This document shows positions 34,467 to 42,002 of a DNA stretch of 64,000 nucleotides, one piece after another. Position 1 is the first letter of the stretch. Each line of letters starts with the position of its first letter. Both the position numbers and the translations under genes were made by a program. This stretch comes from Streptomyces sp. I05A-00742 (lineage in GTDB: Bacteria > Actinomycetota > Actinomycetes > Streptomycetales > Streptomycetaceae): positions 1 to 64,000 of the forward strand of contig NZ_JABETO010000024.1 of the NCBI RefSeq assembly GCF_013055795.1, given 5' to 3'. Below the pieces are notes generated by a model. The model saw only the letters and a list, made by a program, of their open reading frames with translations, made no database searches and had not been told where the DNA came from.

Positions 34467-34538
34467 GCCCCCGTAGCTCAGGGGATAGAGCAACGGCCTC
34501 CGGAGCCGTGTGCGCAGGTTCGAATCCTGCCGGGGGCA
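34467..34538 (+). tRNA. tRNA-Arg, anticodon CCG
   Basis: A full cloverleaf: acceptor GCCCCCG/CGGGGGC, D arm GCTC-GAGC, anticodon stem ACGGC/GCCGT with loop CTCCGGA (anticodon CCG, reading CGG), T arm GCAGG-TTCGAAT-CCTGC, discriminator A. CCA is not encoded. The polyketide cluster begins about 1.5 kb downstream. Confidence 0.97.
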
Positions 34539-34559
34539 CTTCACTTGAAGTGCCGGAAG

Positions 34560-34597
34560 ACCCCGCCACCAGCGAGAACGCTGCGGCGGGGTTTCTT
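34560..34597 (+). terminator. Terminator after tRNA-Arg(CCG)
   Basis: A two-part hairpin: ACCCCGCC (34560-34567) with GGCGGGGT (34585-34592) and an inner AGCG/CGCT stem, followed by TTTCTTC. Confidence 0.85.
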
Positions 34598-34713
34598 CGT
34601 GTATGCGGACGACTGCTGGTCGATGAACGGGGGTTGCTCCCATTCGAGGGAGTGAGCCGTGCATACGTTATGTCAGCCACCTGGCAGCGCCATGACCGCG
34701 TCATCACTTTGTG

Positions 34714-35001
34714 TCATTCAACTGACACGGAAACGGTCTCCTCGCGCAGCGCCGCGTTCTCCCACGGACGTTTCAGTTCGAAGTGCAGGGTCAGCTCGCC
34801 CGGCCGTTCACCCGCGCGGAAGCGGAAATACTTGCGTCGCGTGGCCCCGATGCCTTCGGGTGCCTCGTTCGCGTACCCCTGGTCGATGAGGGCGACGCCT
34901 TCCCCGGGCTCCCGCGCCTGCCAGACGTAGCCGCTGGACGGGACCTCGTCGAGGTGGACCGTGAATTCACTGCCGCACTGAGTGTTGATGACCGGCTGCA
35001 T
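34714..35001 (-). CDS. Chagasin-like inhibitor of papain-type proteases (I42 family)
   Basis: A 95-residue protein with the three loops by which chagasin-family inhibitors enter a papain-type active site: the BC loop PSSGYVW (family NPTTGYxW), the DE loop GIGATRRKYFRF and the FG loop LKRPWEN (family RPW). Spacing of the loops in the immunoglobulin-like fold is as expected. No signal peptide is visible, so it should be cytoplasmic. The ATG at 35001 has AGGGG upstream. It is divergent from a papain-like protease gene only 165 bp away, its obvious target. Confidence 0.85.
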   Translation of the reverse strand: MQPVINTQCGSEFTVHLDEVPSSGYVWQAREPGEGVALIDQGYANEAPEGIGATRRKYFRFRAGERPGELTLHFELKRPWENAALREETVSVSVE

Positions 35002-35166
35002 GCTGTCACCCCTGATGTTGCTGCCCGGTCTTCCGGGTCATACGGTCATATTGGGGCTGATTCCCCATGAAGGCCAATAGGGGGTCGATGGTGGGGGCGG
35101 TGGGGGGCGATGGATGGGGGGCCAAGTTCAGATCAACTCTTCTCCCACAACGCTCAGGAGCGCGCC

Positions 35167-35994
35167 ATGACCAAGGCCGAACACTCCGGAAACGGACACC
35201 GCATCCTGAACTGCCGCCCGTCCCGCGAGACCGAGAACGACTGGCGGTTGCGCCATGCCGAGGCCGCCGGGCTGACGGCGGCGCCGGTGGCGGCGCCTCC
35301 CGCTGAGGTGGACCTTCGCGAAGGCTGGTGGAAGGTCAACGACCAGAAGGACACGGGTTCTTGCGTCGGGTGGGCGACGGCGGACTCGATGCTGCGGTGG
35401 CATTTCGTCAAGGTCGGGCAGCTGGACCGGAGTGCCCTGCTGTCCTCCCGCTTCATCTGGATGTCGTCCAAGGAAACCGATGAAATCATGTCGGCGCCGA
35501 CGACGTTCATCGAGCAGGAGGGCACCACGCTGAAGGCGGCGGTCGAAGTGGCGCGGAAGTTCGGGGTGGTCGACGCCGAGACGCTGCCCTTCGACGCGGG
35601 AAAGCTGTTCCAGGGCGAGACTGAGGAGTTCTACGCGCGGGCGGCGCGTCGGCGCATTGCCGCGTATTTCAATCTCGGCAATGATCCCGACAACTGGCGC
35701 ACCTGGATGGCCTCGGGAGGCGGTCCCATTCTCACCCGGCTCGACGTCGACCGCACCTGGGACTCGGCCAACGCCAACGAAGGGCGGCTGGACGTCTACA
35801 AGCCCTACCCGCCGAAGGAAGCGCGCGGCGGACATGCCGTGGCCTTCGTCGGATACACGAGCGAGGGACGCTTCATCGTGCGCAACAGCTGGGGCACGGG
35901 CTGGGCCGACGGCGGCTTCGCCTACGCCACGGAGGAGTACGCGAAGAAGGCGTTCACCGAGACGTATGGCGTCTCCCTCGGCCATCCCCTGTGA
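35167..35994 (+). CDS. Papain-family (C1) cysteine protease
   Basis: A 275-residue protein with all four papain-family active-site positions: oxyanion Gln60 and nucleophile Cys66 in DQKDTGSCVGWA, His223 in GGHAVAFVGY, and Asn240 in VRNSWGTGWADGGFAYA. The usual Trp after Cys (CWAF) is Val (CVGW). Only about 50 residues precede the catalytic core, too short for a classical I29 propeptide, and no signal peptide is seen, so it may be an intracellular protease held by the neighbouring chagasin-like inhibitor. The ATG at 35167 has AGGAG 8 bases upstream. Substrate unknown. Confidence 0.88.
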   Translation: MTKAEHSGNGHRILNCRPSRETENDWRLRHAEAAGLTAAPVAAPPAEVDLREGWWKVNDQKDTGSCVGWATADSMLRWHFVKVGQLDRSALLSSRFIWMSSKETDEIMSAPTTFIEQEGTTLKAAVEVARKFGVVDAETLPFDAGKLFQGETEEFYARAARRRIAAYFNLGNDPDNWRTWMASGGGPILTRLDVDRTWDSANANEGRLDVYKPYPPKEARGGHAVAFVGYTSEGRFIVRNSWGTGWADGGFAYATEEYAKKAFTETYGVSLGHPL

Positions 35995-36014
35995 CGGACG
36001 GAAGTGGCGTACCG

Positions 36015-36059
36015 GAAGACCCCGCCCCCGGTCGGCAGAACCGCGGGAGCGGGGTCTTC
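36015..36059 (+). terminator. Terminator of the protease gene
   Basis: An 11-bp stem GAAGACCCCGC/GCGGGGTCTTC (36015-36025 and 36049-36059), between the convergent protease and accE genes. Confidence 0.85.
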
Positions 36060-36071
36060 GCGGGACGGTGG

Positions 36072-36266
36072 TCACCACATGGGGTGCCAGGTGGGCGGCC
36101 GAGTGCCGGACCAAGTGGGGGCGGGGGTCGCGGAATCGCACCACGTGGGAGCCGCTGTGAGGGTGGTGGGAGGTGGTGGTGAGGTCCGGGTGGTGAGGAC
36201 AGTGAGGAGGGCCGCCAGGTCCTCCGGGGTCGGGTGGCCGCGGGTGATGCGGATGGGGTCGGTCAC
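36072..36266 (-). CDS. Acyl-CoA carboxylase epsilon subunit
   Basis: A 64-residue protein starting at GTG 36266, which overlaps the stop codon of the carboxyltransferase gene (GTGA). It matches the AccE/PccE family: IRITRGHPTPEDLAALLTVLTTR followed by a Pro/Thr-rich linker and a Trp-rich tail (TWCDS, TWSGTRPPTWHPMW). In actinobacteria this small subunit stabilises and activates the alpha/beta carboxylase complex. Coupling to the beta subunit and position at the edge of the polyketide cluster support a role in malonyl-CoA supply. No alpha (biotin carboxylase) gene is present, so a shared alpha subunit must be used. Confidence 0.88.
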   Translation of the reverse strand: MTDPIRITRGHPTPEDLAALLTVLTTRTSPPPPTTLTAAPTWCDSATPAPTWSGTRPPTWHPMW

Positions 36267-37888
36267 TGCGGCTGGTTCCCGTGTTTGCGGCTGGGCAGGG
36301 GGGCCTTCTTGGCGCGGAGCATGGCCAGGGCGTCGATCAGCCGGACGCGGGTCTCGGCGGGGTCGATGATGTCGTCCACCAGGCCGCGTTCGGCGGCGTA
36401 GTAGGGGTGCATGAGCTGGTCGCGGTACTCCTCGATGCGTTCCCTGCGGGTGCGTTCGGCGTCGTCGGAGGCGGCGATCTCGCGGCGGAAGATGACGTTG
36501 GCGGCGCCCTCGGCGCCCATGACGGCGATCTCGTTGGTCGGCCAGGCGAGGGACAGGTCGGTGCCGATCGAGCGGGAGTCCATGACGATGTAGGCGCCGC
36601 CGTACGCCTTGCGCAGGACGAGGGAGATCCGGGGGACGGTGGCGTTGCAGTAGGCGTAGAGCAGTTTGGCGCCGTGGCGGATGATGCCGCCGTGCTCCTG
36701 GTCGACTCCGGGCAGGAAGCCGGGCACGTCGACCAGGGTGACGAGGGGGATGTTGAAGGCGTCGCAGGTCTGGACGAAGCGGGCGGCCTTCTCGCTGGCG
36801 TGGATGTCGAGGACGCCGGCCAGGGAGGCGGGCTGGTTGGCGACGATGCCCACGACGTGGCCGTCGAGGCGGGCCAGGGCGCAGAGCACGTTGGCCGCCC
36901 AGAGCTCGTGGACCTCGAAGTACGCGCCGTCGTCGACGATCTCCTCGATCACCCGGCGCATGTCGTACGAGCGGTTGGGGTCGGCCGGCACCAGGTCGGT
37001 GAGGGCCTCGGTGCGGCGGTCGGCCGGGTCGCTGGAGGGCTCGACGGGGGGCAGTTCGCGGTTGTTGGAGGGCAGCAGGGACAGCAGGTAGCGGACGTCC
37101 TCCAGGCAGCTCTCCTCGTCGTCGTAGGCGAAGCCGGAGACGCCGGAGACCTTGGCGTGGGCGTCGGCGCCGCCCAGGTCGTCCTGGGAGATGACCTCGC
37201 CGGTCACCGCCTGCACCACATCGGGGCCGGTGATGAACATCTGGGAGGTGCCGCGCACCATGAAGACGAAGTCGGTGAGGGCGGGCGAGTAGGCGGCGCC
37301 GCCGGCGCAGGGGCCGAGGATCACGCTGATCTGCGGAAGGACACCGGAGTTGCGCACGTTGCGCTGGAAGATGCCACCGTAGCCCGCCAGCGCGCTGACG
37401 CCCTCCTGGATGCGGGCGCCCGCCCCGTCGCAGAGCCCGACCACCGGCGCACCGGCCGCCTCGGCCAGGTCCATCAGCTTGTGGATCTTCTCGGCGTGCG
37501 CCTCGCCCAGCGCCCCGCCGAAGATGCGGAAGTCGTGCGCGTAGACGAACACCGTCCGGCCGTGCACCTTGCCCCAGCCGGTGACCACACCATCGGTGTG
37601 CGGGCGTTTGAACTCCAGGCCGAAGCCGCTCGCCCGGTGCCTGCGGAACGGCTCCACCTCCGTGAAGGTGCCCTCGTCGAAGAGCAGCTCGATGCGGCGG
37701 CGCACCGTCAGCTTGCCCTTGGCGAGCTGCGCTTCCGTGGCACGGGCGTCGGGGCCCTGGAGGACGGATTCCCTGAGCGCGGCCAGTTCCGCCACGCGGT
37801 CGCTCGTACGGGCCGCGGGGGGCGGGCCGGCGGCCGTGCCGTCGTCCTGTGCCGTGCGGTCCAGGGGCATTTCCTGGGTGATGCTCAT
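36263..37888 (-). CDS. Acyl-CoA carboxylase beta (carboxyltransferase) subunit
   Basis: The 541-residue carboxyltransferase moves CO2 from biotin to acetyl- or propionyl-CoA. N- and C-terminal crotonase-like halves are complete. They include the two oxyanion regions LGPCAGGAAYSPALTDFVFMV and LRKAYGGAYIVMDSRSIG and the substrate-gating TDFVFM. The residue after Thr-Asp (Phe) lies where Asp/Ile controls acetyl- versus propionyl-CoA preference, but I would not assign it. The ATG at 37888 begins MSITQEMPLDRT. It is divergent from the first aromatase/cyclase across a 277-bp promoter region. Similar genes (such as JadJ-type sets) sit in aromatic polyketide clusters to raise malonyl-CoA. Confidence 0.93.
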   Translation of the reverse strand: MSITQEMPLDRTAQDDGTAAGPPPAARTSDRVAELAALRESVLQGPDARATEAQLAKGKLTVRRRIELLFDEGTFTEVEPFRRHRASGFGLEFKRPHTDGVVTGWGKVHGRTVFVYAHDFRIFGGALGEAHAEKIHKLMDLAEAAGAPVVGLCDGAGARIQEGVSALAGYGGIFQRNVRNSGVLPQISVILGPCAGGAAYSPALTDFVFMVRGTSQMFITGPDVVQAVTGEVISQDDLGGADAHAKVSGVSGFAYDDEESCLEDVRYLLSLLPSNNRELPPVEPSSDPADRRTEALTDLVPADPNRSYDMRRVIEEIVDDGAYFEVHELWAANVLCALARLDGHVVGIVANQPASLAGVLDIHASEKAARFVQTCDAFNIPLVTLVDVPGFLPGVDQEHGGIIRHGAKLLYAYCNATVPRISLVLRKAYGGAYIVMDSRSIGTDLSLAWPTNEIAVMGAEGAANVIFRREIAASDDAERTRRERIEEYRDQLMHPYYAAERGLVDDIIDPAETRVRLIDALAMLRAKKAPLPSRKHGNQPQ

Positions 37889-37990
37889 CGCGCGTGGACG
37901 CCCTTCGTGTGATGCGGCCCCCGGTGGTCCGGTTCGCGACGCGTTCCGGGGGACGTGCTCGGACCTTCCGGGTCGAGCCTGCGGCGGGCC

Positions 37991-38027
37991 GCTCAAAGCG
38001 GACTCGAAATTCCCTCGATCTCGAAAT
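37991..38027. promoter_or_regulatory. SARP-type heptamer repeats in the carboxylase/aromatase divergent promoter
   Basis: Read on the minus strand, TTCGAGT and TTTGAGC are 11 bp apart with a 4-bp spacer. Further TCGAA/TCGAT heptamers continue the pattern up to 38027. SARP activators bind such 11-bp-phased heptamers. The region serves both directions. Confidence 0.5.
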
Positions 38028-38165
38028 GCGGCGTCCGCAGCCAAAGCCGGGTGCGGTCACGGGTCGCCCGCCCTTGAGCCGGGCTCCGGGTGCTTTCCAG
38101 GGCGGCTCCAGGGGAATTCACCAGGATTCCGGTGGTCGATTCGCCCTCGGAAAGGACGGAACACC

Positions 38166-39083
38166 TTGTCCGCACAGCCGCCCGAGCATCACGTCGAACA
38201 CGAGGTCACCGTACGCGTACCGGCCGCCGCGGCCTTCTCGGCCGTCGAGAACGTCCTGGACTGGCCGGTCCTCCTGCCGCCCATGGTCCATGTCGAACCC
38301 ATAGGGACAGGCGGGTCCGACGGGCCCGACCGGATCAAGGTCTGGGCTTCCGCGGGCGGCGACATCAAGACCTGGACCACCGGCCGTGCCGTGGACCACC
38401 GCCTGCTGCGCGTGACGTTCGTCCAGGAGGCGTCGCCGCCGCCGCTGGCGGCGATGTCCAGCGAGTGGAGCGTCGAGCCCCGGGGCGAGCGGGAGTGCGC
38501 GGTCCGCATCCGGCACCGGTTCCGGCTGCCGACGGGCATGGACGAGCGGCTCGCCCCGCTCCGTACGGCGATGAGCGACAACACCGCCGCCGAACTGCGC
38601 GCGCTGAAAGGTGTGTTGGAGCGACGCGACACCGCTGACACGGTCCGGTGGGAGGAGTCGGCGCGGGTGCGCGGTGGAGTGGCGGAGGCGTACGCGTTCC
38701 TCCGCGCGCCGCGGGAGTGGCCGGGGCGTGTGGCGGGTGTGGCGGACGTGACGCTCACCGAGCCGGCGCCGGACGTGCAGATCGTCGCGACCAACGACAG
38801 CGCGGCGGGCCAGGAGCCCCGGACGGCCTGTGTGCGGGTGCTCCTCCCGGACGCGCGCCTCGTCTTCAAGAGCCTCGCACCCGGGCCCGGACTGACCGCA
38901 CACACCGGTGAGTGGCGGCTCGAACCCGCGGACGACGGCACGACGACGGTCGTCTGCCGCCATACGGCCGTGCTCACCCCGGACGCGGTGGCAGCCGGGC
39001 GGCGGGACGAGGTCCTGGCGGAGGCCGGCGGGGCGAGCCGGGCGCTCCTGGGCGCGCTGGGGAGCGGCGTGCGGGTAGCGTGA
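38166..39083 (+). CDS. Didomain aromatase/cyclase (first copy)
   Basis: A 305-residue protein made of two START/SRPBCC (helix-grip) halves, the layout of polyketide aromatase/cyclases that close and aromatise the first ring of C9-reduced chains. The N-half carries EHEVTVRVPAAAAFSAVENVLDWPVLLPP, IKTWTTGRAVDHRLLRVTFVQEASPPPLAAMSSEW; the C-half has VAEAYAFLRAPREWPGRVAGVADVTL and ends with TTTVVCRHTAVLTPD. It starts at TTG 38166 with AAGGACGG upstream; the long upstream frame crosses the divergent promoter. It is paralogous to the gene at 43716. This copy is more divergent in its C-terminal half, so it may have another role. Confidence 0.88.
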   Translation: MSAQPPEHHVEHEVTVRVPAAAAFSAVENVLDWPVLLPPMVHVEPIGTGGSDGPDRIKVWASAGGDIKTWTTGRAVDHRLLRVTFVQEASPPPLAAMSSEWSVEPRGERECAVRIRHRFRLPTGMDERLAPLRTAMSDNTAAELRALKGVLERRDTADTVRWEESARVRGGVAEAYAFLRAPREWPGRVAGVADVTLTEPAPDVQIVATNDSAAGQEPRTACVRVLLPDARLVFKSLAPGPGLTAHTGEWRLEPADDGTTTVVCRHTAVLTPDAVAAGRRDEVLAEAGGASRALLGALGSGVRVA

Positions 39084-39094
39084 ACAGCCCATGC

Positions 39095-39154
39095 GTGAAC
39101 AGCCCCCTCCCCCTGCGGAAGGGGCTGTTCTCCCCTGCGGAAGGGGCTGTTCAC
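39095..39154. terminator. Tandem hairpin between convergent genes
   Basis: GTGAACAGCCCC (39095-39106) can pair with either of two downstream copies of GGGGCTGTTC (39121-39130 and 39143-39152, the latter extended by AC). The copies are part of a direct repeat, CCTGCGGAAGGGGCTGTTC. It is a likely bidirectional terminator. Confidence 0.7.
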
Positions 39155-39191
39155 ATGGGCCGGAACTCACATGGCCCGGAACTCACATGGG

Positions 39192-40040
39192 CTAGAACGC
39201 CACCGCCGCCGCCCCGTCCACCGGCAGGACCGCCCCCGTCGTGAAGCCCGCCTCCGGGCGGGACAGCGCGACGATCCACCAGGCGATCTCCTCCGGGCGC
39301 CCGATCCGCCCCAGCGGCACCCGTGCGCGCTGGGCCGCGCGCAGTTCGGCGATCCGGTCGGCGGACAGCCCGGAGTTCTCGGCGATCTCGGTGTCGACAG
39401 GGCCCGGGGCCACGCCCACCACGCGGACGCCGTCGGCGGCCAGTTCGACCGCCCAGGTGCGGGTCAGGAAGTCCAGCCCCGCCTTGGTGGCCCCGTACAC
39501 GGAGTTCGCGGGCCAGCCGCGCACGGCGCCGGCCGTGGACACGTTGACGACGGTGCCACGGGCGCGCCGCAGCGGTTCCAGGCAGGACTGGGTGAGGCGC
39601 AGCGGTGCGAGCAGGTTCGTCTCGATCTGGCGGCGCGCCTGTTCCTCGTCGATCCGGCCCAGCGGGGCCCTGACGACCAGGGCGGCGTTGTTGACCAGCA
39701 CGTCGATGGCGCCGAACCGGTCGAGCGCGGCGGCGGCCACGGCGTCCGGGGCGTCGGGGGCGGTGAGGTCGGCGACGCAGGGGTGGATGTCCGGCCGGTC
39801 CGCCGCGGTGGCTTCCAGCCGGTCCCGCTGCCGGCCGACGGCCAGGACGCGGGCCCCGGCGTCGGCGAAGGCGTGGGCCGTGGCCCGGCCGATGCCCGTC
39901 CCGGCGCCGGTGACGACCACGACGGGGCCGCTCGGTGACGTCCACCCGCCGGGGGCGTCCGGCAGGGCGGAGGTGTCTGACAGGGCGGAGGGTGCGGCGG
40001 GCGGCGCCCCGGGCGCTCCCTGTGACGGTTCCTGCGGCAT
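39192..40040 (-). CDS. SDR-family oxidoreductase (first of three)
   Basis: A 282-residue short-chain dehydrogenase/reductase. About 38 leading residues are a Pro/Ala/Ser-rich extension. The NAD(P) motif TGAGTGIG, the NNAA motif (LVNNAALVVRAP) and the catalytic Ser (NVSTAG) and YxxxK (VYGATKAG) are intact. It is transcribed away from the NTF2-like gene at 40455 across a 414-bp divergent promoter with repeats. It is not the C9 ketoreductase, which is at 42811. A later reduction or an SDR/NTF2 pair-type oxygenation, as in SnoaW/SnoaL2, is possible. The ATG at 40040 follows GAGGAG. Confidence 0.9.
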   Translation of the reverse strand: MPQEPSQGAPGAPPAAPSALSDTSALPDAPGGWTSPSGPVVVVTGAGTGIGRATAHAFADAGARVLAVGRQRDRLEATAADRPDIHPCVADLTAPDAPDAVAAAALDRFGAIDVLVNNAALVVRAPLGRIDEEQARRQIETNLLAPLRLTQSCLEPLRRARGTVVNVSTAGAVRGWPANSVYGATKAGLDFLTRTWAVELAADGVRVVGVAPGPVDTEIAENSGLSADRIAELRAAQRARVPLGRIGRPEEIAWWIVALSRPEAGFTTGAVLPVDGAAAVAF

Positions 40041-40183
40041 GCGGCATCTCCTCGGCCGGTCTGTGGACGGGTCGGTGGGTCCAGTGGGTCGTGGGCCCGG
40101 TGGGTCGTCGGTCCGGCGGGTCATGGGTCGCTCGACTGCTGGACGCGACGCCACCAGGCTGGGCGGAATTTCTCGACGCCCGG

Positions 40184-40252
40184 TCGAGATTCGCTGGAGA
40201 CGGCCGACGGGTTCGTGGGAGACGGCCGAGGGAGTTCGTAGGAGACGACCGG
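40184..40252. promoter_or_regulatory. Phased direct repeats in a divergent cluster promoter
   Basis: Three imperfect copies of TTCGTGGGAGACGGCCGAGG start at 40190, 40212 and 40235, that is 22 and 23 bp apart. Within them GTCGAGA and CTGGAGA are 11 bp apart. The adjoining TCTCGAC-N5-GTCGAGA forms a palindrome. The phasing fits SARP or another activator. The rest of the 414-bp gap shows no gene. Confidence 0.6.
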
Positions 40253-40454
40253 TCACCATTCCCGGAGCCACTCGGCCCGCAATTCCCCGAAAAGGCAATC
40301 CCCCCTTCGAACCGCGCTCTAGTTCCTCTCTAGCCGCTGTCACCAGTCTCGTTCCCGGCCGCCCCGAGCCCCCGGAACAGCCGGCGGAAAAGGCGGGCGG
40401 ACATCGCCGACCATTTCCCCTTCCCCTTCCCCCGAGGATTCGAGGAGCAGTCCC

Positions 40455-40958
40455 ATGGCCGTTTCCCACACCGCCGTGGCCGGTGCCGCGGGAACCTCGG
40501 TGCCCGCCGAGGTGTACCTGGCCGTCCAGCGGTTCTACGCGCACCAGATGTTCCTGCTGGACGAGGGGCGCGTCGAGGAGTGGACGGACACCTTCACCGA
40601 GGACGGGGTCTACCGGTCCAACTCCCTCCCGGCGCCCGTGCGGGGGCGGCGGACCATCTGTGCGGAGACCCTCGTCAACTACGAGAAGCGGGTGAGCGCC
40701 GGCGTGGTGCACCGCCACGTCGTGACGATGCTCTCGGTGACGCCGGGGCCGGACGCCGGCACGTACCTCGCCCGCTCGTACGTCCTGGTCGTCTCGACGC
40801 CGCGCGGCGAGCAGTCGCAGGCGTGGGCGCAGACGGTCTGCCAGGACGTGCTGGAGCGCCGCGCGGACGGGGCCGGGGACGAGGACGGATGGCTGGTGCG
40901 GGAGCGCAGCGTCCACCTGGACCGGCTGGGGCCCTCGCTCCCGCCGCCCGGTGCCTGA
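40455..40958 (+). CDS. NTF2/SnoaL-like protein (paralogue 1)
   Basis: A 167-residue cone-fold protein of the NTF2-like (SnoaL_4) superfamily. Marks are VYLAVQRFYAHQMFLLDEGRVEEW, TFTEDGVYRSN, PVRGRRTICAE and the final strand QTVCQDVLERR. Family members act as cyclases, hydroxylase partners or ring-opening enzymes in aromatic polyketide pathways. It has two paralogues in this cluster (44767 and 50169) sharing the HFYARQM..D.G opening. It is followed after 43 bp by the MBL-fold gene and probably starts a unit that runs to 45219. The chemistry catalysed is not readable from the sequence. Confidence 0.82.
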   Translation: MAVSHTAVAGAAGTSVPAEVYLAVQRFYAHQMFLLDEGRVEEWTDTFTEDGVYRSNSLPAPVRGRRTICAETLVNYEKRVSAGVVHRHVVTMLSVTPGPDAGTYLARSYVLVVSTPRGEQSQAWAQTVCQDVLERRADGAGDEDGWLVRERSVHLDRLGPSLPPPGA

Positions 40959-41001
40959 TCTCCCCGATACCTCAAGGCCGAGCGAAGGACGGAATCCGCA
41001 C

Positions 41002-41934
41002 ATGCAACCAACAAGCCGGACGGCAGTGGCGGCGGTGGCGGCAGAGGTGGTCGAGGTCGCCGACGGCGTCCACGCCTACCTCCAGCCGGACGGCGGCTGG
41101 TGCCTCAACAACGCGGGGTTCGTGGTGGGGTCCGGGGCCGTCACGGTCATCGACACCGCCGCCTCGGAGGCCCGGGCCCACGCCCTGCGCGAGGCGGTCG
41201 CGGCGGTGACGCCGACGCCCGTCCGGACGGTGGTCAACACCCACAGCCACGGCGACCACACCTTCGGCAACTTCGTGTTCCCGGAGGCCGAGGTCCTCTC
41301 CCACGACATCGGCCGCGTGGAGGTGATCGAGGCCGGTCTCACGCTCCAGGGCCTGTGGCCGGACGCCGACTGGGGCGAGGTCACGCTCCGCCCGCCGACG
41401 GCGACGTTCACCGACCGGCTCACCCTGCACCGGGGCGACACCCGGCTGGAGCTGCTCCACCTCGGTCCCGCGCACACGGTGAACGACGTCGTGGTGTGGC
41501 TGCCGGCGGAACGGGTGCTGTTCGCGGGCGACATCGCGATGTCGGGCGTCACCCCGTTCGTCCTCATGGGATCGGTCAGCGGTTCGCTGGCCGTCCTGGA
41601 GGAGCTGGCCGGGCTCGGGGCGCGGACCGTGGTGTGCGGTCACGGCCCGCTGGCCGGCCCGGAGGTACTGGAGGACAACGCGCGGTACCTGCGCTGGCTC
41701 CAGGAGACGGCGGCCGGGGCGCGGCGGGCGGGGCTCACCCCGCTGGAGGCGGCACGCGAGGCGGACCTGGGCGAGTTCGCCGGTCTCATCGACGCGGAAC
41801 GCCTGCTGGGCAATCTGCACCGCGCCTACGCGGAGGACGCCGGGGCGGCGCCGGGCGCCCGGCTGGACGTCGTCGCCGTCTTCGAGGAGATGGTCACGTT
41901 CAACGGCGGCCGGCTGCCTGCCTGCCGCATCTGA
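41002..41934 (+). CDS. Metallo-beta-lactamase-fold hydrolase, ActIV-like cyclase/thioesterase candidate
   Basis: A 310-residue MBL-fold protein with the zinc motif THSHGDH (residues 80-86), the later His of LGPAHTVNDVV, Asp of FAGDIAMSG and His of VVCGHGPL. In aromatic polyketide pathways (for example ActIV) this family closes the second ring and releases the product from ACP. The location between an NTF2-like gene and an SDR supports that role; a stand-alone hydrolase is the alternative. The ATG at 41002 has AAGGACGG upstream. The following SDR begins 68 bp later. Confidence 0.85.
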   Translation: MQPTSRTAVAAVAAEVVEVADGVHAYLQPDGGWCLNNAGFVVGSGAVTVIDTAASEARAHALREAVAAVTPTPVRTVVNTHSHGDHTFGNFVFPEAEVLSHDIGRVEVIEAGLTLQGLWPDADWGEVTLRPPTATFTDRLTLHRGDTRLELLHLGPAHTVNDVVVWLPAERVLFAGDIAMSGVTPFVLMGSVSGSLAVLEELAGLGARTVVCGHGPLAGPEVLEDNARYLRWLQETAAGARRAGLTPLEAAREADLGEFAGLIDAERLLGNLHRAYAEDAGAAPGARLDVVAVFEEMVTFNGGRLPACRI

Positions 41935-42002
41935 GACCACCACACGCGGCACACACAGCACACGCGACACCTGCGACACCCACGAGAGAGGACCGGACTT
42001 CA

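Noticed and set aside
36280..38060. The frame of accE extended upstream to 662 residues
   Set aside because: Residues before the GTG at 36266 are Arg/Pro/Gly-rich shadow sequence opposite the beta subunit frame. Only the last 64 residues match the epsilon family.
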